A stretch of 14,434 nucleotides of DNA from the NCBI RefSeq assembly GCF_937976295.1, contig NZ_CALJRY010000332.1, positions 1 through 14,434 on the forward strand. The letters run 5' to 3'. Position 1 is the first letter of the stretch. Each line of letters starts with the position of its first letter. The translations under genes were made by a program, and so were the position numbers. The DNA comes from an uncultured Rothia sp. GTDB taxonomy: Bacteria; Actinomycetota; Actinomycetes; Actinomycetales; Micrococcaceae. Below, one piece after another: positions 1 through 5,778 of this stretch. The notes under the pieces are model-generated. The model had not been told where the DNA came from. It made no database searches and saw only the letters and a list, made by a program, of their open reading frames with translations.

Positions 1-546
1 CGCATGCACATTGCGACCCGTAGCCTGCCGGTGAAGGACGTTGTCTCAACCCGCCTGCTGCTGGAGGGCCCCGCCGCCCGTGCGGCAGCGGCGGCACCGG
101 ACACCCCGGAGCGTGCGGCGGCGCTGGAGCGGGCGCGCGCGCATCTGGCGGAGATGGATGAGCAGATCAGCGATGAGCGCTTCCATTTCTGCGATACGCG
201 TTTTCACTATGAGCTGTCGAAGCTTGGCGGCAACATTGTGCTTGATACGGTGATTGACTCTTTGCACATGGCGACGATGAGTTATGTGCAGGAGGCGGTT
301 CCTTTCTTGAAGGATTGGGAGGCGGTCAAGCGCACGCTGCAGCAGCAGCATTACGGCATTATTGAGGCGATTGCCTCGCACGATGAGCAGGCGGCCTACG
401 AGCGGGTGTGCGAGCATATTACGTGGTTCTATTCGCTGTCTGACAGGGCTGCGGAGGAGCGGGCACGGCAGCATCCGGCGCGGGATATTCTGCACGAGGA
501 TTTGTGCCACGCGAACGTGCATGATGAAGACGTTCACACCGGCTAG
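1..546 (+). CDS. GntR-family transcriptional regulator, FCD domain (5' end outside window)
   Basis: The frame is open from base 1, so the gene begins upstream; the ATG at base 4 is very likely internal. What remains (181 codons) is the all-helical FCD ligand-binding domain of the FadR subfamily. The winged-helix DNA-binding domain, normally about 70 residues at the N-terminus, is missing from the window. Counting from the ATG at base 4, the likely metal/ligand residues are D64 and H68 (in CDTRFHYEL), H116 (QQHYGII) and H138 (CEHITWF), which matches the family pattern D-x3-H ... H ... H. Proteins of this type usually repress a nearby catabolic or transport operon until a small carboxylic acid binds. 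The effector here is unknown because the regulated genes lie outside. The last 9 codons lie inside a direct repeat that recurs at 5634. The C-terminus after the last FCD helix is polar and His/Asp-rich. Confidence 0.85.
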   Translation, partial: RMHIATRSLPVKDVVSTRLLLEGPAARAAAAAPDTPERAAALERARAHLAEMDEQISDERFHFCDTRFHYELSKLGGNIVLDTVIDSLHMATMSYVQEAVPFLKDWEAVKRTLQQQHYGIIEAIASHDEQAAYERVCEHITWFYSLSDRAAEERARQHPARDILHEDLCHANVHDEDVHTG

Positions 547-625
547 GCTTCGCCCCTCAACCTCATAAACCCACATAGCTAAAGGGTGGTGCCCCGGAAG
601 AATGACCTTCCGGGGCACCACCCTT
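520..625 (+). repeat. Direct repeat copy 1: GntR 3' end plus terminator
   Basis: Aligned base by base at an offset of 5114 with 5634-5739, this 106-bp stretch differs at 8 positions (523, 533, 538, 539, 540, 563, 587, 620). It covers the last 9 codons of the GntR gene, the stop at 544-546, the spacer and the entire hairpin. Similarity stops abruptly after base 625, exactly at the end of the hairpin arm. The two copies bracket the five-gene minus-strand module at 639-5320. Confidence 0.9.
582..625. terminator. Bidirectional intrinsic terminator between GntR gene and ABC permease
   Basis: A perfect 19-bp stem (582-600 with 607-625) closes a 6-base loop (601-606). It lies 35 bases past the GntR stop and 13 bases past the permease stop, between two convergent genes. 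The arm ends give an AAAG/CTTT base on each strand, so it can stop transcription from both sides, although the U tract is short. The second copy at 5690-5745 has the same loop sequence. Confidence 0.85.
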
Positions 626-638
626 ATTCGCTGGGCAG

Positions 639-1796
639 TTATTGCAGGAGCTCAAGCGGCTGAACCTTCGTTGCCGCGTAGGCGGGCAATGCACCCGCCA
701 CGATACCCACAGCCAAGCCGAGGAAAGGAATCCCTAGGATAAGGGGTGGCAGAGATAGCGCCCATCCGTTGAGAAGGCACACAACCCAGGAACCGAGGAT
801 ACCGAGGATGAAGCCTCCAAGAGCACCCAGGGCCCCGAGGAGAGCCGCCTCCGCCAGGAAGCTCACCGCCACATCTCGCCGTCCCAACCCTAATGCACGG
901 TTGATGCCGATTTCCCGGCGGCGTTCCCAGACCGAAATCTGCATGGTCATCACAATGCCGAAGCTTGTCGAGACGATAAGAACCACTAGGATGATGGTCG
1001 TAAGAGCTCGACTGTCCTTCGTCAAGGAAGCACGAAGAGTCACCGGTGAAGGTGGAATCTCAATGTTTGTATCAACGGGGGTGCGTTGCGGATCGAGCAC
1101 CTGCTTGAGCTGTTCCGCGACCGTATCTGCGCTTCCTGGATTCACGATGATGTCCATACCGCGTTGCAGGGTGTGGGCTTGCGGCAAGAAAGTGGAGGTA
1201 GTCGGCAGAATAAGAGCGCTACTGAGAGCAGCGTTTTTGCCACCGTCACGGATAATACCGAGCACATAGGCTCGCATTCCGTTGACCTCAATTATGTTCC
1301 GCCCGGGCTCAGTACTGACCCCCAGCTCCTTCGCGAGGGCAACACCCAGATAGACGGTAGGCTCACCGGGGCGCTCGCGGGCAGGTTCCGAGAAATGTCC
1401 CTCAACAATGTGCGCACCTCGTGCTTTCAAACCTGCTTCTGAAATGATTGCGAGGGGTGTTTGTTGGCCCTCCTGTCCCGGCCTGTTGACCTGCGGGCGC
1501 GTTGTCTGCGTATCGATGGTGACTGTACCGGCAGCTTTGACCTCTGGAACTTGGTTAACGCGCCAGAGCAGTTCATCCTCCGGTATATCCCAGGTCTGCG
1601 GCTGGAGGCGCACACCGAGCCGGGTGGAATCGTAGCTGGCCAGCTGCGAGCTCGTATTGAGCGCCGACGACTCGCTGACGCCCACCAGCATGATGATGGT
1701 GGTTGTTCCCGCGAGCATCGCCAATACTGTGAGCAGGTTGCGGCGCCAACGGCGAACAACTGCAAGGAGAGCGTAGTGAAGGTTATTCCTTAGCAT
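639..1796 (-). CDS. ABC transporter permease, MacB/FtsX type
   Basis: This 385-residue membrane protein has the MacB/FtsX layout. There is one N-terminal transmembrane helix (about 20-40), a large extracytoplasmic domain (about 41-262), then three helices near 267-288, 311-340 and 348-373. The cytoplasmic segment after helix 2 reads ERRREIGINRALGLGRRDV (about 291-309), the conserved coupling element of FtsX-domain permeases that contacts the ATPase. Such permeases work by mechanotransmission across the envelope rather than through a classic channel. The start ATG (1794-1796) directly abuts the TAG stop of the ATPase gene with no spacer, preceded by a GGGAGG ribosome site inside that gene, so the two are translationally coupled. 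It is the last gene of the module. The substrate cannot be read from the sequence. Confidence 0.9.
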   Translation of the reverse strand: MLRNNLHYALLAVVRRWRRNLLTVLAMLAGTTTIIMLVGVSESSALNTSSQLASYDSTRLGVRLQPQTWDIPEDELLWRVNQVPEVKAAGTVTIDTQTTRPQVNRPGQEGQQTPLAIISEAGLKARGAHIVEGHFSEPARERPGEPTVYLGVALAKELGVSTEPGRNIIEVNGMRAYVLGIIRDGGKNAALSSALILPTTSTFLPQAHTLQRGMDIIVNPGSADTVAEQLKQVLDPQRTPVDTNIEIPPSPVTLRASLTKDSRALTTIILVVLIVSTSFGIVMTMQISVWERRREIGINRALGLGRRDVAVSFLAEAALLGALGALGGFILGILGSWVVCLLNGWALSLPPLILGIPFLGLAVGIVAGALPAYAATKVQPLELLQ

Positions 1797-2573
1797 CTAT
1801 CCTCCCCTGACAACGGGTTCTTTGAGCGTTTGGTGGGCCGATTCTTCGGGACGAGTGAGTTCGGGGCTAACGAGCATCCCATCGACCATGTGCAGCTGCC
1901 GGTCGCAGCGAGCCGCGATATCGGGTTCATGGGTGATGATGACCAGGCTTTGCTTCTCCGCACGGCCGGCGAGGAGCAGATCCAACACCTTGTGAGAGTT
2001 TTCAGTGTCGAGGTTTCCTGTAGGCTCATCGCACAGCAGGATACGCGGGGCGCAGGCTAACGCGCGCGCAACCGCGACTCTTTGCTGTTCACCACCGGAC
2101 ATATTGCGTGGAAGAACCTCCAAACGGTGCCCCAAACCCACCTGTTCAAGTGCCTGCAACGCACGCTGATGCGCCTGACGCCCTGGTACGCCGCGCATCC
2201 GGAGGGTGTGGGTAATGTTCTCGGTGGCGTTCAGATGAGCAATGAGGTGGTACGCCTGAAAGACGAAGGCAATATGCTCACGGCGCGCTACAGTTCGTTC
2301 GGCGTCGCTGGCGGTGCCCATGTTTTGGCCCAATATTTTCAGCTCACCCTCAGAGGGCTGATCGAGTAGCCCGATGATAGAGAGGAGCGTAGATTTTCCG
2401 CTTCCGGAGGCGCCGGTAATGGCCACCGACTCGCCTTCATGAATGCTGAGGGTCGCGTTTTTGAGTGCCCAGGTGGAGGGCGGGAAGAAACGCGCAATAT
2501 TGTGGCACTCGATATTAGGTTGTGAGGCGGTAGCGCTCACTGGGAGGGCACGTTCTGTCTCGTGATGAGGCAT
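1797..2573 (-). CDS. ABC transporter ATP-binding protein, MacB/LolD-like
   Basis: This is a complete nucleotide-binding subunit of 258 residues. The Walker A is GASGSGKST (about 55-63). A Q-loop follows in FVFQAYHLI, the ABC signature is MSGGEQQRVAVARAL, the Walker B with catalytic Glu is ILLCDEPTGNLD, and the H-loop is IITHEPDIA. The GNLD after Walker B is typical of the MacB/LolD/FtsE branch, which matches the FtsX-type permease encoded next. The gene starts 1 base after the adaptor stop codon, with an AGGAG site inside the end of the adaptor gene. The N-terminal 30 residues before the first strand are a short extra tail. The protein should form a dimer on the cytoplasmic face and power the permease-adaptor assembly. 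Confidence 0.93.
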   Translation of the reverse strand: MPHHETERALPVSATASQPNIECHNIARFFPPSTWALKNATLSIHEGESVAITGASGSGKSTLLSIIGLLDQPSEGELKILGQNMGTASDAERTVARREHIAFVFQAYHLIAHLNATENITHTLRMRGVPGRQAHQRALQALEQVGLGHRLEVLPRNMSGGEQQRVAVARALACAPRILLCDEPTGNLDTENSHKVLDLLLAGRAEKQSLVIITHEPDIAARCDRQLHMVDGMLVSPELTRPEESAHQTLKEPVVRGG

Positions 2574-2574
2574 T

Positions 2575-3789
2575 TTAGCGCTCCTTCAGCTTCACGACGG
2601 TGCCTGCCTTGAGCTCTGCAGCGGGGTTAACGAGCTCGCAGACTCCGGCGGAGCACACACCGAGGGTGACGGGAACGCTCTGACCGTTCTCCAGGGTGAT
2701 GGAGTGCGTTCCGTTTTCTTCGGTTTTGACGGCTGCTTCGAGCACCGCGAGGGCGTTTTCAGCGCCTCGGTTGAGGGTAACGGTTGCTTGAAAACGTGTT
2801 GATGCCGTCGTGTTTTCCGGCAAGTCGATTGTGATGGGGTAGCGTTTCCGCGCGGTAGCTCCCGGTGCGGAGGTATCGCTGTTAGGTCGCGCGCTGTTCT
2901 GAGCACCGTTGGAGGCACCTGCGTTAGCGCCGCCGTCAGCGTTAGTTGAGCCTTCGGGTGTGAGGGCCGCGCCCAGAGTGCCTTCGAGCGGGCTTCCGTT
3001 ATCGGTAAGAATCTGGACTTTCTGCCCCTCAGCGAGTTCATTGCTGAGAGCGCTACCGTCCGCGGAGAGTACCAGACGGTATCCACCCGCGGATAGGGTG
3101 CACAGCGCCGGAGTTGAGGTTTGGCCTTTGGTGCCGCAGCTGTTGTCTACGGTGTATTCATTGCCGTCAGCGAAGAGGTACTCAGAGAGCGGCAGGGCGG
3201 TGTTGTAGCGTCCTTCTTCGGTTCGGTCAGTATCCCCGGGCGGGTAGTAGCCACGATCCAGGTAGAAACGGTAGACAGCGTTGGCGGTTGCTTCGCCGTA
3301 GTTTCCTTCCTCATCCCAGATGCTGTAACCGAGCGATTCTAGAGCTTCTTGGAGCTGTTTAACGTCATCGCCGCGTGCGCCTACGGCAAGGTCGCGGTAG
3401 GCGGGAATACTACCCTTGAACGCAATGATGGGACGCTCGTTGATAGTGGTGATAATTGAGCCGTTACTCAGCTGGGTACCCGCTTTGGCGCCGTCCCTGG
3501 TCACCACTCCTTGAGGGGTTCCTACGGTGTAGCTTCGGGCGGGTGACACGTTGACTTCTCCCGAGTAGGTGCGGGTAACAGTCTGCGTGCTGATTCGGGT
3601 TGTTAGTTGCGCGGCGCGGGACGGCTGCACATTGGATTCAACATTGGTGCGTAGCCCCGTATTAAGCGCGTAGATGGAGAACCCGCCGGTGATGACGAGC
3701 AGAATGACGAGCACCGGAACCAGGTAGGCGCGTACGGTTGCCGTCATGGCGGCGCGGCGGGGGTTTTCTGAACTCTGCTGCGTGTTCAT
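2575..3789 (-). CDS. Membrane-anchored periplasmic-adaptor-like protein with peptidoglycan-binding domain
   Basis: This 404-residue protein has a short cytoplasmic tail, one membrane helix (about 22-42) and a long extracellular part. Residues about 88-130 resemble the lipoyl/barrel-sandwich part of membrane fusion proteins. A PG_binding_1 domain (about 135-180, core LAVGARGDDVKQLQEAL, then YGEATANAVYRFY) follows and should contact the cell wall. Two cysteine pairs (C218/C230 and C379/C384) may form disulfides. A Ser/Asn/Gly/Ala-rich linker occupies about 278-312, and the C-terminal 90 residues look like an adaptor beta-barrel and membrane-proximal domain. In actinobacteria this architecture is regularly encoded just before a MacB-like ATPase and permease, as here. 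The start ATG has an AAAGGTG site 7 bases upstream. It probably links the ABC pump to the wall and receives the substrate. Confidence 0.85.
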   Translation of the reverse strand: MNTQQSSENPRRAAMTATVRAYLVPVLVILLVITGGFSIYALNTGLRTNVESNVQPSRAAQLTTRISTQTVTRTYSGEVNVSPARSYTVGTPQGVVTRDGAKAGTQLSNGSIITTINERPIIAFKGSIPAYRDLAVGARGDDVKQLQEALESLGYSIWDEEGNYGEATANAVYRFYLDRGYYPPGDTDRTEEGRYNTALPLSEYLFADGNEYTVDNSCGTKGQTSTPALCTLSAGGYRLVLSADGSALSNELAEGQKVQILTDNGSPLEGTLGAALTPEGSTNADGGANAGASNGAQNSARPNSDTSAPGATARKRYPITIDLPENTTASTRFQATVTLNRGAENALAVLEAAVKTEENGTHSITLENGQSVPVTLGVCSAGVCELVNPAAELKAGTVVKLKER

Positions 3790-3878
3790 GGGTTCACCTT
3801 TCTGCGGTGAAATATGGGGCGGGACTAAAGGTGATTGCTGAGGGAAACAACGTGGCGGGGACTGAATAAAGGGGTGTA

Positions 3879-3922
3879 TCCTCTGCTCTCATCCGCGGGT
3901 GAAAGCGGTTGAGAGCAGAGGA
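3879..3922 (-). terminator. Hairpin between lipoprotein and adaptor genes
   Basis: A 13-bp perfect stem (3879-3891 with 3910-3922) is extended inward by one T-T mismatch and 4 more pairs (3893-3896 with 3905-3908) around an 8-base loop. In the direction of the module's transcription it is followed by TACACCCCTTTATTC, which has only a weak U tract. It could therefore be a partial terminator or a processing site that lowers expression of the adaptor-ATPase-permease genes relative to the first two genes. Confidence 0.6.
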
Positions 3923-3972
3923 CCGGTAGAGAATTCTTGTTAGAAAATATCCAACGAGGAATCAGCGTTTAC

Positions 3973-4014
3973 TAGTTGCTGTTGGCCAGTTGCCGTCGGC
4001 TAGTTGCCGTTGAC
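3973..4014 (-). repeat. Three 14-bp imperfect tandem repeats over the lipoprotein stop codon
   Basis: The units are 3973-3986 (tagttgctgttggc), 3987-4000 (cagttgccgtcggc) and 4001-4014 (tagttgccgttgac), with a partial fourth after 4014. The lipoprotein stop (4000-4002) lies within the array. The unit length is not a multiple of three, so a gain or loss would change the C-terminus only if it fell upstream of the stop. Confidence 0.75.
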
Positions 4015-4902
4015 TAGAGTTGCTGCACGCTCCTGTGCCTGACGTTCAATATCGCGTACTTCAAGGATGAGCGGCTCATGCTCATTGAGCCAGGTCGCAG
4101 CCTTTTCGTAGTAGATATTCTGCGCTTTAGTCAGGATTCCAGTGGATTTCTGGCAGTTGTAGTCGGCGTGAGCTAGGGCCTGCTCTTCCGCGTTGGCGGC
4201 GGCATTGGCTGCCTTGTACTTACCCCAGGTTTTCTCTGCGTAGCTGGGAGCATCTCCGAAGTGCTGGATGTCGGCGTATCCGCTTTCTTTCATGCATGCA
4301 CCGTAGGTGGTGTCATCGCGGTAGTATTTCCCCATTTCTTCTATCGCGTTATTTTTGGATCCACCCGTGATGAGTTCGTTAACGAAGTTGGTGTATTTGA
4401 GGTAGTTTTCTGCTGAGCCGAAGACAGCTTCTGCCGCACGTCCGAGACATGAATCTGTTGCCATGCCGAACTTGGTACCGTCACTCATCGTGATGGTGAC
4501 AGTTTTGCTGTCTGCCGCTTGGGGGTCGCCTTGGAGCGCCTTCCGATATGCCGGGTTTTCCATCGCGGGTGCATTGCTGGAGCTAGCGTTGTCCTGCCGG
4601 GTGGACGAGTATCCCTGGGTGGCCGCTTCTTCGTTGGCGAAGTGGGCACCACTCATCGCAAGTTCATGAACGGAGGAGCCGTCAATAATGTTCTGGCTAC
4701 CGGAGTAGGTGAAGGACTTCTCGCTCATGCACTTTTTGACCTCGTTAACGAGGGCCACGTTAATATCCGGGGTGGGATTCTCGTAGCTTGCCAGGACATT
4801 ACGAATGTCTTGCTTAACCTCAACGGTGGTGGAGCAACTCGATACACCCAGACAGCAGGCAATACCGATAAGGGCGAGGGATGCGAAGGGCTTCTTTGCC
4901 AT
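4000..4902 (-). CDS. Putative secreted lipoprotein, unknown function
   Basis: The protein is 300 residues from the ATG at 4900-4902. That start is preferred over an in-frame GTG at 4909-4911 because the AAAGG ribosome site (4911-4915) is 8 bases from the ATG but overlaps the GTG. The N-terminus MAKKP plus a hydrophobic stretch ends in a lipobox V20-S21-S22-C23, so C23 should be lipidated and the protein anchored outside the membrane. The mature part has four cysteines: C58 (KKCMSEKSF), C152 (DSCLGRA), C203 (GACMKESGY) and C250 (DYNCQK). The CM-x2-3-[GF]-[YF] motif recurs in many actinobacterial exported proteins. The cysteines suggest two disulfides. The C-terminal 80 residues are strongly helical and Ala/Glu-rich. 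It lies between the secreted-protein gene and the ABC genes, so it may be an immunity protein, a receptor or a pump accessory. I do not recognise a named family. Confidence 0.8.
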   Translation of the reverse strand: MAKKPFASLALIGIACCLGVSSCSTTVEVKQDIRNVLASYENPTPDINVALVNEVKKCMSEKSFTYSGSQNIIDGSSVHELAMSGAHFANEEAATQGYSSTRQDNASSSNAPAMENPAYRKALQGDPQAADSKTVTITMSDGTKFGMATDSCLGRAAEAVFGSAENYLKYTNFVNELITGGSKNNAIEEMGKYYRDDTTYGACMKESGYADIQHFGDAPSYAEKTWGKYKAANAAANAEEQALAHADYNCQKSTGILTKAQNIYYEKAATWLNEHEPLILEVRDIERQAQERAATLVNGN

Positions 4903-4910
4903 GGACTTCA

Positions 4911-4915
4911 CCTTT
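4911..4915 (-). promoter_or_regulatory. Ribosome binding site fixing the lipoprotein start
   Basis: On the minus strand AAAGG lies 8 bases before the ATG at 4900-4902. The same GAAAGGTGAA block precedes the adaptor ATG (3787-3789). It rules out the upstream GTG, which would sit directly on the site. Confidence 0.65.
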
Positions 4916-4935
4916 CTCAGCAGTAAGGAACAGGG

Positions 4936-4967
4936 AGGGTAGGAGCCTAAGAATAGGCTCCCACCCT
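4936..4967 (-). terminator. Hairpin between small secreted protein and lipoprotein genes
   Basis: The arms 4936-4948 and 4955-4967 pair over 13 positions with a single A-C mismatch (4941/4962) and a 6-base loop. No U tract follows on the minus strand, so full termination is unlikely. An attenuating or transcript-stabilising 3' hairpin for the small-protein message is more likely. Confidence 0.5.
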
Positions 4968-4987
4968 TTGACAGATGTAGTGCTGTA

Positions 4988-5320
4988 TTACCAGGGAACT
5001 ACAAAATCAGTAGTGTCATTGACGTTATCACCAACATAGTAAAGCACCTGTCCTGCGTTAAGGCGGAAGGTAACATTGTTGCCCCACCAATTAGTGTTAA
5101 CACCCTTCAGATGGCCACCGGTCCAGTTAGCTGCTGACGAAAGCATATTGTCCGGGACATCGATGAAGTTGCTGAAACCAGAACGAGCCAGTTCACTCTC
5201 GAGACGAACATGGTCGTATGCGTGAAAATCAGCGTGAGCAGCGGGCATAGCTGCCCCAACCGACAAAGCGGCAGCAGCGCCGATAGCGGACAATGCACGG
5301 ACAAAAGTAGAACGCGACAT
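4988..5320 (-). CDS. Small secreted protein with possible beta-gamma-crystallin-like motif
   Basis: The 110-residue precursor starts MSRSTFVRAL, has a hydrophobic core (about 10-25) and an AHA-D cleavage site between residues 30 and 31. This leaves an 80-residue mature protein without cysteines that is rich in Asn, Trp, Tyr and Asp. Mature residues 57-62 (DNMLSS) fit the (N/D)(N/D)xx(S/T)S motif of calcium-binding beta-gamma-crystallins. Residues 101-106 (NDTTDF), 44 residues later, look like a degenerate second copy, and each is followed by a Trp. That spacing fits one double Greek-key domain, a fold also used by small secreted actinobacterial inhibitors (I36/SMPI type). The link is inferred from motif and size only. 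It is the first gene of the module, with an AGAAG site 8 bases before the ATG. Alternatives are a bacteriocin or another secreted effector. Confidence 0.75.
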   Translation of the reverse strand: MSRSTFVRALSAIGAAAALSVGAAMPAAHADFHAYDHVRLESELARSGFSNFIDVPDNMLSSAANWTGGHLKGVNTNWWGNNVTFRLNAGQVLYYVGDNVNDTTDFVVPW

Positions 5321-5606
5321 AGCGAATCTTCTTATTGCTTAGGTAGGAGTCTGAATTACTGACCCCCCATGAGTGGATATGCCATCTTGTCGACATATAA
5401 CTATTTACATCGATTCACCATATAAAGCGAATCATGCAACTTGCATATGTGATTTGTTGCTTTTTATATACAAAAACAACTCATTGGATGGTAGTAGAAA
5501 TCATAGCAAATCTCTACACTTAGGTGCAATGAAAATTCTTATCGCTACACAATGATTTAAATCACATAAATATGCGCTTGTGTGCATCGTATTAAAATAA
5601 ATTCAG
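5321..5606. other. AT-rich promoter/leader region of the five-gene module
   Basis: This stretch of nearly 300 bases has no convincing gene. From about 5376 to 5606 it is conspicuously AT-rich compared with all genes around it. It contains a good minus-strand promoter (5500-5529) and then about 170 bases of untranslated leader before the secreted-protein ATG. A plus-strand pair TTGCAT (5441-5446) and TATATA-like box (5464-5469) is probably chance in such AT-rich DNA. Confidence 0.6.
5500..5529 (-). promoter_or_regulatory. Promoter for the secreted protein / ABC module
   Basis: On the minus strand the -35 box is TTGCAC (5524-5529), the spacer is 18 bases and the -10 box is TATGAT (5500-5505) with an extended TGC just before it. 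Transcription would start near 5493, giving a leader of about 170 bases. This is the best sigma70-type match in the region, but AT-rich DNA makes false matches easy. Confidence 0.5.
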
Positions 5607-5660
5607 GAAGATTTATAACCTTCCGGAGACGCCCATAATGAAGACGCTCACGTTGGCTAG
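5601..5660 (+). pseudogene. Decayed 3' remnant resembling the end of the GntR gene
   Basis: Read in the frame that ends at TAG 5658-5660, this stretch gives IQEDL, a stop (5616-5618), PSGDA, then HNEDAHVG and stop. The intact gene at 487-546 ends ILHEDLCHANV-HDEDVHTG-stop. The EDL, the H-x-ED-x-H-x-G end and the stop codon position are shared, with an in-frame 3-base length difference between them. No coding similarity is visible further upstream. This looks like the leftover end of a GntR paralogue or of the displaced original 3' end. Confidence 0.4.
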
Positions 5661-5739
5661 GCTTCGCCCCTCAACCCCATAAACCCACATAGCTAAAGGG
5701 CGGTGCCCCGGAAGAATGACCTTCCGGGGCACCGCCCTT
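5634..5739 (+). repeat. Direct repeat copy 2: gene 3' end plus terminator, beside purC
   Basis: This matches 520-625 at 98 of 106 positions in the same orientation. Differences cluster in the former coding part (5 of 8), while the spacer and hairpin are almost unchanged. It has no intact gene in front of it. Confidence 0.9.
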
Positions 5740-5745
5740 TAGCTA
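5690..5745. terminator. Terminator downstream of purC, 25-bp perfect stem
   Basis: Arms 5690-5714 and 5721-5745 pair perfectly over 25 bp around the 6-base loop 5715-5720. It lies 33 bases past the purC stop on the minus strand and insulates purC from the AT-rich module promoter. The stem is 6 bp longer than in the copy at 582-625, whose 3' arm ends earlier. The pair C5701-G5734 replaces T587-A620, a compensatory change that supports selection for the folded structure. Confidence 0.85.
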
Positions 5746-5778
5746 TCTCAAAGACTTATTCAGCCCGAAATATTGAGT

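Noticed and set aside
46..621. 191-codon minus-strand frame over the GntR gene and terminator
   Set aside because: It would start inside the terminator hairpin and is antisense to a clear FCD domain.
4903..4911. GTG at 4909-4911 as start of the lipoprotein
   Set aside because: It sits directly on the ribosome site; the ATG at 4900-4902 has correct spacing and gives a standard signal peptide.
4988..5320. Assignment of the small secreted protein as a lactococcin 972 bacteriocin
   Set aside because: Size, signal peptide and lack of cysteines fit, but the residues I remember from that family are not seen. Left as an unassigned secreted protein.
5373..5555. 60-codon plus-strand frame in the AT-rich region
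   Set aside because: No ribosome site, overlaps the module promoter, and the peptide has no recognisable features.
639..5739. Calling the repeat-bounded module a mobile element
   Set aside because: No integrase, transposase, terminal inverted repeats or tRNA target is visible, so only the repeats are annotated and mobility is a hypothesis.
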